Assembly: GCF_027595985.1 (NCBI RefSeq)
Contig: NC_073302.1
Coordinates: forward strand, 398,850,810 to 398,914,809
Direction: 5' to 3'
From: Sorex araneus
Taxonomy: Eukaryota; Chordata; Mammalia; Eulipotyphla; Soricidae
DNA length: 64,000 nt
The position numbers and the translations under genes are program-made. The notes under the pieces were generated by a model. That model was not told the DNA's origin. It saw only the letters and a program-made list of their open reading frames with translations, and did not search any database. Each line of letters starts with the position of its first letter. Position 1 is the stretch's first letter. Below are positions 1-9,857 of this stretch, in pieces.

Positions 1-566
1 CTTCAACTATTGCAGATTATTGCATAGCTGTCTCACAAGCATTTAAACTGGGAAAGTAAAGGGCTGGCTTTCCTTTGTTTACCATTGTATTGTCAGCACG
101 CAGAAGAGTGTACAATATACATTCTTTAAATAATGAACAAATGCATTATAAGAAATTAAGTCAGTGTTATAGTCATCATCCTATAGTATGTGTATGTGTC
201 ACAAAAATGGAAACAAACTCATAAGTACATGCCACTTGAATCTAATATATACAAGAACATTATTGTCAATAACTTTGAACAAATATGAATGACTTCAATT
301 TCTCTCACATAATTTGGCTGAAGTCCTGGCACTGCTGTTTGTAGACAACAAAGCTTCTAAAGTTATGAAGTAAGTGCAAAATCACTTTGACAAAGTAAAA
401 ACAGAAGATACTACATGGAGAAATGAAATCTATAAAGGAAAAGTTGCATTTCAGGTGAAAATATCACCGCACAAAGAGAAAAATAAATCAAAGTCAATAA
501 GTAAAAAATAAAATATTACACTGAAATGACAATCACTCATTGCTATTCACAATTATAAGTATATTA

Positions 567-728
567 GGGGCCAGAGCAATAGTACAGCGGGTAGGGCATT
601 TGCCTTGCATGCAGACTACCTGAGTTTGATCCCCAGCATCCCATATGGTCCAGAGCACTGCCAGGAGTAAATCCTGAGTAACCCCTGTGTATCGCTGGGC
701 GTGACCCAAAAAGAAAAATTGAAAAAAT
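567..728 (+). repeat. Type-A tRNA-derived SINE
   Basis: Runs from GGGGCCAGAG through a recognisable A box and B box to GTGACCCAAAAAG and an A-rich tail. An 8-bp duplication GTATATTA flanks it (559-566 and 729-736). It is moderately diverged, with a small deletion in the 3' half. Confidence 0.88.
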
Positions 729-850
729 GTATATTAAAATGGCTAAGTGTTTCTTTCTAATATATAAACAAAATTCGGAATCTTTGAAATAAGTGCATGA
801 CATAGGGAAAACTAGAGGAGGAAATTAGTTTTAAGAATATACTATATAAT

Positions 851-1099
851 GGACTGGGGCTATAGCACAGCGGGTAGGACATTTGCCTTGCACGCAGCCG
901 ACCAGAGTTTGACTCCTCCATTCCTCTCAGAGAGCCCAGCAAGCTACTGAGAGTATTCCACCCATGCAGCAGAGCCTGATAAACTACCCATGGTATATTC
1001 GACATGCCAAAAACAGTAACAACAAGTCTCACAATGGAGACATCACTGGTGCCCACTCGAATAAATCAATGAACAATGGGAAGGCAGTGCTACAGGGCT
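851..1099 (+). repeat. Type-B SINE (tRNA head, RTE tail)
   Basis: The tRNA head is followed by the type-B body (TCTCAGAGAGCCCAGCAAGC, then ATGCCAAAAACAGTAACAAC) and the RTE-like tail GGAGACATCACTGGTGCCCA. It is flanked by ACTATATAAT (841-850) and ACTATATTAT (1100-1109), one mismatch in ten. Confidence 0.9.
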
Positions 1100-1109
1100 A
1101 CTATATTAT

Positions 1110-1766
1110 AGTATGTAAATACTAGATAAGTGTTGGGATGAAGGCTTAGAAGAGTTTTTTTGGGCAAAGGTTCAAGAAAGGCTTCATGAAAACAATTATT
1201 TAAGCCATATCTCTTAGATGTTGTGATGTGCATTGTAAATTGAAACACACAATCAAAGTAACTTATTTAAAGTATGTATGAGTTTAAAATGGGTTGGAGT
1301 ATTTTAAATAAGATACAGAATTTCTTGGGAATACATAAAAATCGAATGATAATTAGTGTAAATGTATTAGGGGTGATAAGATACATTGAATAATTGTTGT
1401 ATGCTCATGATATGATTATTTGCTGAAATGAATATTTTCATTTTGAGAACAGTCACAGATTATCAGATCCAAAGAATGTTTTTTGACCAGAAATTTTATT
1501 TTCCTTTAGCCACATATAAAATATCAATTACTATTATTTAAATATGTATAGATTACATCTATTTTTAAGATCAGACAAAGATGACCTGTATTACCATATT
1601 ACTGACTGTTAATCATATACTGAGTTATATAGCATGTAATATGATAAAGAATAAAACAAAATTAAACAGTGATATTTTTTATAGATAAACTGTATTTTCA
1701 TTGTATAAAATATCTAATAATATAAAATGGAAATGCTTTAAAACATTTCAATTCTTTCATTTATTA
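1110..1766. other. AT-rich non-coding DNA
   Basis: No repeat, frame or motif recognised. Confidence 0.5.
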
Positions 1767-1925
1767 CTCAGCGGGTAGCGCGTTTGCCTTGCATGTGGCC
1801 AACCCGTGTTTGATTCCTCCGTCTCTCTCAGAGAGCTTGGCAAGCTCCGAGAGTATCTCACCTGTACGGCAGAGCCTGACAAGGTACCGTGGCATATTCC
1901 ATATGCCCAAAACAGTAGCTTCTAT
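1767..1925 (+). repeat. Type-B SINE, truncated at both ends
   Basis: It begins inside the A box (CAGCGGGTAG), continues through the B box and the repeated GGCAAGCT motifs and stops after ATGCCCAAAACAGTAG. The RTE-like tail is missing. Confidence 0.85.
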
Positions 1926-1972
1926 GGTGCTACAGATGCTACATGCCATCTATTCCATGACAGCCACTTTTC

Positions 1973-2050
1973 TTCTTTCTCTCTCTTGTTCTCTCTCTCT
2001 CTTTCTCTTTCTTTTCCTCTCTCTCTCTCTGTCTCTGTCTCTATCTTTCC
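1973..2050 (+). repeat. (CT)n simple repeat
   Basis: Pyrimidine-rich CT/CTTT microsatellite. The open frames across it are artefacts of low complexity. Confidence 0.85.
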
Positions 2051-2481
2051 TTTTGGGCATTATAGTTTGCCATAAAGTTACTGAAAGGTTCACGTTGTTG
2101 CTCCTTTACCTACTTTCAGCACGCAGTTCTTGTTCAGAGGTTTCACTTACTTCTTGGGTCAATAACTTAAATTTTTGGCAGGTTAATTTCTTGGTGAACT
2201 CCCCCCAAGATGATGAAGATCAGCCAGCCAGAGAAATGGCAGTGATTATGGAGTGTGGACGCAAGTGACTGGTGGGCACTGAACCAACCTACCTCCCTCT
2301 GGGGAACTTTATATATTTTTGAATAAATAAGGGAGATTGATAAATTGTTGAAAGCAAAAATAGAAAACTAATTAGAATGATACTGGGCAAAGACTCCATC
2401 AGTAATATTTTTTATTATATGTTCAGTGCTGCTAGGAATAAGAAATTTATAGAAATTAAAATATATAGCCATATATGTTGA

Positions 2482-2563
2482 CACGTGACAGGGATGAATG
2501 GAGAGTTTACTGGTGCCCACTTGAGCAAATCAAAGATCAATGGGATGACAAGTGATAAGAGTG
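2482..2563 (+). mobile_element. RTE LINE copy 3: 82-bp 3' end only
   Basis: The 82 bases correspond to the last codons of the RTE reverse transcriptase ORF (the ARDRDKW..YW..LEQ region) and the tiny 3' UTR. They begin CACGTGACAGGGATGAATGG and end with GTGATAAGAGTG. Perfect 11-bp duplications ATATATGTTGA lie at 2471-2481 and 2564-2574. This is a severely truncated target-primed insertion. It matches RTE rather than the type-B SINE because it extends upstream into RTE coding sequence. Confidence 0.85.
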
Positions 2564-3014
2564 ATATATGTTGATTTGCATTAAATAGGATACATGTATG
2601 TAGACAAAATAAATAGAAACATACTAGTTCATTAACAGAAAAGATTGATTTTGTGGTGCAATTTCCTTCATAACTGCAGAATTAATGTTTTCAAGATACC
2701 AAAGTGGAATATTTTTGGTAGTGTGACAAAATAGTTTTATTTTATTTTACTTTTACACATCCAGTTTTCCAAGCTTATTATAATAGTATTTATTTATGAT
2801 GGCATATGGAAAATTAACCTGTATCTTATACTATATAGTACACTAAATTTTATGTGTTTAAATAAAATTAAATTACACAATAATAAAACAAAACTATAGG
2901 TAAAGAGAAATGGTTTGGCGTATACTCTTCCTAACCTATTCTATGCTATATGTACATTCGCATATGCCTATAATTACATGTGTTCAAAAAATTGTGATTG
3001 TACTTTTATCCATT

Positions 3015-3180
3015 TTATGTTCATGGCGAACTCTGGATTGAACCCAGAGTCTTATCTCTGAAGAATATGCTCTACCAGTTGGGTTTTATTCATGGCTGAA
3101 ATCATAACACTGTCTCCTCACCCCTGCCTCACGCTGGTGGGGATCCAACCCAAAGCCTTACAGATGCAAGATGGCGCTCT
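3015..3180 (-). repeat. Old tRNA-SINE remnants, antisense
   Basis: Two pieces resemble inverted B-box regions: GGATTGAACCCAGAGTCTTA at about 3035 and GGGGATCCAACCCAAAGCCT at about 3139, each followed by a GCTCTAC-type block. They are strongly diverged. Confidence 0.4.
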
Positions 3181-3202
3181 ACACAACCCTGTTCCTTTGA
3201 AG

Positions 3203-3461
3203 CCTTTAGCAATAGCACAGCGGGTGGGGCGTTTGTCTTGCCTGGAGCTGACCTGGGTTCGATTTCTCTGTCCCTCTCAGAGAGCCTGGCAAGCTACCGA
3301 GAGTATCCCGCCAACACGGCAGAGGATGGCAAGGTAACCGTGGAGTATTAGATATGCCAAAAACAGTAACAGCCAGTCTCACAATGGAAATGTTACTGGT
3401 GCCCGCTCAAGCAAATCGATGAACACTGGGATGACAGTGACAGTGCTGTAGTGCTACTGAC
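3203..3461 (+). repeat. Type-B SINE
   Basis: Runs from the A box (AATAGCACAGCGGGTGGGGC) through the body to the RTE-like tail (GTTACTGGTGCCCGCTCAAG) and ATGACAGTGACAGTG repeats. The first ten or so bases are diverged. Confidence 0.9.
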
Positions 3462-3904
3462 ATTAGTGGATTTTTGACAATAATTTTATTCTCTATCCAC
3501 TTTAAAATGAAATGAATGGTTATAAAGTATCGTTGTGTGAAGGAAGAGAGATATAGGTAAAGAAACAGAAATTTTAGTATATAATTATAGAAGAGTCACA
3601 GATGATGGGAAAAATAGTAAAGAGAAAAATAAATAAGAAGCATGTTATACTCACTCTCACTCTGCACCCCAGAACTTATTACTCAATAGTCATTTTGTAT
3701 CCCTGAGGCAAATTAAATTCTTCCTGAGAACTAGAGAATTTATTATAGAAGTTAGTTGATTATGGATGATGAGAAAAGTATAATTACATACGTAGTAGTA
3801 TGTGTGTAGTGAAGTAATGTTAGGTGCCTGTGTGAGCATAGGTGTGAAAAAAAAGTGTCTTTTCACTTTCCTTGGCAAATTATCCCTTTCAACAAGCATA
3901 TTCT

Positions 3905-4333
3905 CCTGAAATTCTCAAAAGTGATACTATAGACTGTGATCGCCTGCCAAAATGATAAAATCTTAATCACAATATGATGTTATTTAGAGATGGAGTCATT
4001 TGGGAGGTTATTATGTGAAAATGATGGAATCCTCATGAGTGGTATTTGTGCCCTTACCAAAGAAACTCCAGATAAAAAATAATAATAAACAAACAAACAT
4101 AAAACAGATCCTTCTTCTTTCTACCCCATGATGGAATAAGAAGACTGTCTAAGAATTTAGAAGAGGGCCTTGGCCAGACCTCTTAGCTTTGACCTTAGAC
4201 TAGCTGTTCAGTCTTCAAGACTCTGAAGAATAAATGTTCTATTTTTAAGCTAATGCTTTGATATTTATTTTATTGTTAAATATGAACAATATTCTTTGGT
4301 ATTTTGTTATAATAACCTGAATATACTAAGTAG
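3905..4333 (+). repeat. MLT1-like MaLR LTR (old endogenous retrovirus-related)
   Basis: The order of blocks matches a mammalian MLT1 LTR: GATGGAGTCATTTGGGAGG, then CCTCATGAGTGGTATTTGTG, then GGCCAGACCTCTTAGC, AATAAATG as polyadenylation signal near 4230, and GGTATTTTGTTATAATAACC near 4299. The interval 4086-4097 has a small A/C-rich insertion. The family is known from many placentals. Divergence is high, so the limits are approximate, and no internal coding region is attached. Confidence 0.65.
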
Positions 4334-4730
4334 CATATAAAATATAATGTGAAAAATGTTTATAGAATAGAATTTTTAGAATTTTTACTCCTTTACTTGG
4401 TTGATTAATTTTTTATTCCTTTCAACATTAGAAAACTTGACTTTTAAAAAATAGCTTTGAATTTCCACAAATTATATTCAAGTTTGTATTAGTGATTTTT
4501 CACTTTATCTTGTTTCTTATAATAATTACAATTATCTTTTCATTCATATCCCCTTCACAATACTCCATAGTTTCCTAAGAATAATTGTCTCCTTTGTACT
4601 CACCATATCCACTAATTCTATTCAATGTCCACATTCTAAATTCATGACCATTAGATATTTAATAAATATAATGGTTTAAAATAATTAGCATTTTCTTAAT
4701 TTTTCTTTACCACTCAAAATTAGCTCAACT

Positions 4731-4902
4731 GGGGCTGGAGTGGTAGCACAGCAGGTAGGGCATTTGCCTTGCACAAGGCTGACCCGGGTTCAATTCCCAG
4801 CATCCCATATGGTCCCCTGAGCAGCTCCAGGGGTAATTCCTGAATGCAGAGCCAGCAGTGACCCCTGTACATCGCTGGGTGTGACCCAAAAAGAAAATAA
4901 AA
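4731..4902 (+). repeat. Type-A SINE with perfect duplication
   Basis: Full-length from GGGGCTGGAG to GTGACCCAAAAAG plus AAAATAAAA. A perfect 10-bp duplication TAGCTCAACT lies at 4721-4730 and 4903-4912. Confidence 0.95.
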
Positions 4903-4912
4903 TAGCTCAACT

Positions 4913-7510
4913 ACTAAGGTTGAAATAAAATTTTATCTCACAATGTGGAGAAAATTCTAAAAGAATACAAAATACTTATCCATTTTACCATTAAAAAAAG
5001 TCCAGTGAATTCCATAAGTGAGTATCAATAGCTTTTCTCTCTTTTAAAGTTCTTTATGCCATGTCATATTAACTGGATGCACAACTACAAAACAACTCCC
5101 TCCACAGTTCTATCCTGGGAACATCATCTGGGCAGGCTTTGGATTGTAGAGCGACAAAGTCAAAGAAGGTTTTGTGATGTGATAGACACTCTGGAATTTA
5201 AGGATAAAGTTTCACAAGTCTCGGATTTCTTCTGGAAATACTTGGCAATGATGCACCATACTCAAAATAGCAAAGTCAGAACTGTTTAGCTGGAGAATTA
5301 AAAAAAAAATCACCACCAGTGTTCTAGTAATTTTCTGTATTTCTCCTGTAGCTATTCTTAGAAAGATTCATCACAAAGTTCTCTAAAATATTCCTGTAAA
5401 ATGCAGCTATTTTATTATTGAATAAGTGAAAATTACTTTGATTTAACAATATTTTTAATAATTTATGTTAGTATTCTCAGTATTATAAGTCAAGTAAATA
5501 AAGGAGGATGATAGTTTTCACTTTTAAGCTACATGAATAAATATTTAGGCATCTAAAAATTATTACCCAAACCAAGAATTTACAACCCAGCATTAAACTT
5601 TCAAAGACTAATTTTTGAGCAAATTGCTCTATAATTATTTCCTAGAATTTGACCCTTTATATATGTACAAATATATGTAATGTAAATAGTTCTACTTAAA
5701 ATTTTATATAATATATGGTAATTGTATATAGGAAAGTTTTCAAAAATATCTTTACTATGCATTTTTACTCCTACTAAATAAATTTTCTAATTTACTAAAA
5801 CCATTAAATAAAACATGTTTCCGGGATATTTTCAGGTGGTTTATGAATGATAAAATTCAAATGAAATAATTCCAAGAGCATACACAACTGTGCTATATAC
5901 TATATACACATATATAATGTATATATACACATACATACACATACATAATATATACATATATACACATATATAATACATATACAAAAATATGTATATATTA
6001 CTTTATTATTTGGGGGAGTTAGTTTAAATTTGTTTTCTGAATATTTGATATAGTTTTTTCTCATATTCTTAGACTCTGAATAGAAACAGAAAAGACTGAT
6101 TCAGAATACCCTTAAATGAGTACACACACAGTGAGCTTCATCAGAGCTCTCTGCAAAAATAGGAATTTTAGGTAGAGTACTAGTAAAATAGTTGTTATAG
6201 ACAACAACAAAATTATCCTGAGTGTAATAACATAATCCTATGCTATAAACAATTTTAAGCTACCAATAATTTGCCAACTAGATGTCAAAATTTCTGAGTA
6301 TTTAATAATAATAATACCTTAATAACATGACCAGCTTCCATCTTGAACACACCAGATTTATTTTTTAATATAGGAATTAAAAACTTGAGGTTAGTTTTAT
6401 ATCAGATGCATTTGTAGAAATTTCATAAAGAATCCCATACATAATTATTGCTAAAGAGCATTTTTACTATAACATTCCCAAAAGTCTTTGGTCACCCAGG
6501 TGATGCACTGGTCAATGTTGAAGTGACTCTTGGTGGAAATAAACCCTCTTCTGAAGCATTTTTTCAACGCTTACTAAAATTTTCTCATGTTTTCAATGAC
6601 CACAGTTCAGTACCACACAATAGATAGCATTTTTTAAACATGTAAATAATGTAGATTTAAATGACCTCAAAAGCATAAATAATAGCCATAGCAAAATACT
6701 TGAGAAATATTGAGTTATTGATGTCTATTATTTTTGGTTTTAATATAGTTTAATTTTAATTCAATTCAATTTAAAAATAAACTATTTCAAAACTGGTTTG
6801 CAAAACTCCTAAAAATTATCAGTTCTATAATAACTCTATAGTACTTCTCAGTATGATATTAACTCTTCCTGCCCACCCACCCTCTGCCAATTATCTGCCA
6901 GTAATGAAAACACTTGAAACCACAAACCAAAGTGAATGATTTCTGCAGAGACAAGTGGAGGGTCACTGCATAATCTATTTGAAACTTGTACCCAAGGTCA
7001 CTACCAGGATATGATATTCCATGACAGTTTTTTTTAATCTTTCCACAAACAGCAGCATCAAAGCTAAGATCATGTATCATTTTAGGCCCCAAGATGTCAT
7101 CAAGTTTAAATCCCAAAGTAATGAGAATGAATAAAGGAATCGGTATGCAAGCCAAGACTAGACAGAGCAGATCTGTCTTGCTCTCTGCTCTCTCTATTTC
7201 CTGGAAACACCTGCTGGCAAATACTAGTTATGTAAGCAGAGCCAAGATGCAGCCTTCTATATGCTCTAAAGATCAGCTACAGTTAATTGGGAGCAGATTG
7301 ATATGTCCTCAGCTAAGATTTTTCTCTGTTCCAGACACTATATTATGAGCTCATAAAAGAGATGTTCTCAATTAATCTTGCTACTTTTTAATATGAGTCT
7401 TCTGTTTTCAATTTTAATAATAGGAAAACAAAGCTCAGATGAAATTATAAAAAAGATCCAGACCCACATGTTTAAATTAGAGAAAAATTTATATTCAGGC
7501 TTTAAAACTA
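4913..7510. other. AT-rich non-coding DNA
   Basis: Apart from the microsatellite at 5885-5995, nothing is recognised. The block 6478-6625 has a different texture (CCAAAAGTCTTTGGTCACCC) and may be an old unidentified repeat. The frame at 5056-5289 resembles no protein I know. Confidence 0.5.
5885..5995 (+). repeat. TA/CA microsatellite
   Basis: Imperfect ATATATACACATACATA array. Confidence 0.8.
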
Positions 7511-7672
7511 AGCTGCTGGAGCCAAAAGAATAGGACAGCAGGTACAGCATTTGCGTTGCATGCATCTGACCCGGGTTTGATCCCTAGCAAATAATATGGC
7601 CCCCAAAGCCATAACAGGAGTAAAGTTCTACCTGAGTATAGACCCAGGAATAAGCACAGCAAGGCAAAACAC
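7511..7672 (+). repeat. Type-A SINE, diverged
   Basis: The A-box region (GGACAGCAGGTACAGC), B box (CCCGGGTTTGATCCC) and AACAGGAGTAA block are visible. The 3' end is degraded. Confidence 0.75.
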
Positions 7673-9100
7673 AATCTTAAGCTTCAAGGATTTTTATGTC
7701 TTGCCTAAGGTTTATAAAGATGTTATCAAACATCTATAAAGATGTTTATGATAATAATAACTAAGATTTGTTGAGTGATGCTCATAAACTAAGTGCTTCT
7801 CTGGATACTATGCCGATGCCAATTCATTCATTATAACAACTAGACATCATCTCTTTTCTTCAATTCTATGATATCAATACAAAAATCTACTGATTCAAAA
7901 ATAGCATTAAAAAATAATAGCATTTTATCTACTGTTAAGTGTCAGACTTTCTACGGTTGAACTTTGTACAAGTTTGAATTGTGCAGGTTCATGTGCATGC
8001 AAATATTCTTAGTGGATATACCACAGTATTGTGCATGTTACATAGTACATAGTACATAGTACATATTCTCTTTCTTATGTCACTTCCTTCATAACATTCA
8101 ATAACTTTCCTTTTGTTTACTTTCTTATATGAATACAATATTTGGTACAGAAAAATTAAAAATATTTCAAAATGTATGTTGACTATGTTGTTGGTATAGG
8201 CTCTGGTCAACAGTAAAATGTTAGTAGTTAAATTTGAAGGAAACTAAGTCTATTTTCTATGGGACAAATCTGGGGATGTCAATGATTCTAATTTCTGCGT
8301 TGTGTTGGGGTCAAAATACTGTAAGCACAAATTAATATTTAAAAGTAAAAAAATATATCATGGCACCAAGAGAAAGTGGTACATTAACCTGTTGTAACAT
8401 GGATACCAGAGGAAGAAAATTTGAAACATGATATACAAAATGTAAAGGAAATAATTTGAAATCCATGAAATTCTAAATTATTTGAATTCCACTCAGTTTT
8501 TCAAAATTCCTGAATGCATTGGCATTCATTACCCATACCTCTCCTTCTGCCTTTCCCTGCCCTGTTTGAAGTTTCTATGTACATTGGACTTAACTGAATA
8601 CTCCAGGATGATTTCTATACTTTAAAGTTGGCTCATTAGTATCCTTAAATACCTCTGCAACTTTAATATATCCCTTTCCATATAACCAAATATACTCTCA
8701 GTCTCCATAAATTAGGACAGAGAAATCATTTAGGGCAGAAGCATTGCGCTGACTATTATAGTGACTAAAGAAAATACAGAGATATATTTGTAGGAATTAT
8801 CTACCCATTCCTGCTTATAGAGGAACTGAGAACCAGACCATGTATTGGTAACTTGTAATCGAATCACATCTTTTGGGATGAGCAGATGATTGGAAAGGGG
8901 AATAATTTTTCTCTGAATGAGGGAAAGATATCTATCAATGCTCTCAAACTCCTTGCCATTTATCCTTGATCTCCTGCTTCTATCTTTTTGGCACACAATG
9001 CTGTGAATTCCACAAATTCTGTGCTACAAATCACCATTGTACTAATTGCTTCCTCCATCCACATTTTTGCTTCACCTCATCCTATCTCACCATCCCTTTT
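7673..9100. other. AT-rich non-coding DNA
   Basis: Only the short ACATAGT tandem at 8036-8065 stands out. Confidence 0.5.
8036..8065 (+). repeat. Short tandem repeat, unit ACATAGT
   Basis: About 3.5 copies of a 7-bp unit. Confidence 0.8.
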
Positions 9101-9106
9101 TCTCTA

Positions 9107-9270
9107 ACCTTTTAATCACTGCTCAGGAGTACTATTGGGTGCTCAAGAGTCAGTCCTGGTAGTGTTTTGTAGACCATGTGGCTCTAGAGATTTGAACTCA
9201 GGGCTCTTAAATGAAAGCATGATGCGATCCACTGAGTTAATTTTTACAGTCCTAACTCCTTTATTTTCAT
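9107..9270 (-). repeat. Old tRNA-SINE, antisense
   Basis: Degraded inverted order: CTGCTCAGGAGTACTATTGG, GTCAGTCCTGGTAGTG, then GATTTGAACTCAGGGCTCTT (inverted B box). Confidence 0.5.
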
Positions 9271-9317
9271 AAAACCTTTCATGACTTATCTCAAACAGCA
9301 TGTGTTTTTTATCATTC

Positions 9318-9376
9318 TTTGGTGCCTGCTCGAGCAAATCGATGAGCAACGGGATGACAGTGACAGTGACAGTGAT
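9318..9376 (+). repeat. 3' tail fragment of a type-B SINE (or RTE)
   Basis: A 58-base piece reading TGCCTGCTCGAGCAAATCGA, then GAGCAACGGG and three CAGTGA-type repeats. The wording is closer to type-B SINE tails than to the two RTE copies. No duplication is recognisable. Confidence 0.7.
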
Positions 9377-9857
9377 CTAAAATAAGCTTCATTCCTCTAA
9401 TTATACCTCAAATTCTAATTATTCTAAATCAGAAATAAACTTCTGAAACTACCTAGTTCTCAAGTATTCAGACCACTTACTACTATATTGGAGGTTTGAC
9501 ATTATTTCTGGTTGTAAAACAAATGATGGTGTGTTTTCTCAAAACTTGAGAGTTTTAGAAGCCCTCTTTTGGAAAAATTTTTTAGTTATGTAGTCTGTTC
9601 TTGAATGGTCATTAATATCAATAGTTCTTGAAAATAATTTCCAGAAGCCTAGAGTATTTGTTTTGCTTTAGAGAAATTTATGAATGCTATATACACTTTC
9701 TTGTCCAAATATATTTCCTTGAGCCACTACTAGACAAATGGATAAAATGTCATTTCTAGGCCTTTGAACTTGTTTTTGCAATAAGTTAATCCTAAAATAT
9801 GTTTTTTGTAGAAAATAATTTATTGAATCAAAACTTAGATTTTACTATAATTTACTT

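Noticed and set aside
851..1099. SINE heads as functional tRNA genes
   Set aside because: They keep A and B boxes but have no tRNA cloverleaf 3' half and are fused to SINE bodies.
5056..5289. 77-codon frame as an exon or processed pseudogene
   Set aside because: No family recognised, no splice signals of note and no poly(A) or duplication signature.
8036..8065. Tandem ACATAGT units as a CRISPR-like array
   Set aside because: The unit is 7 bp without spacers, and the DNA is mammalian.
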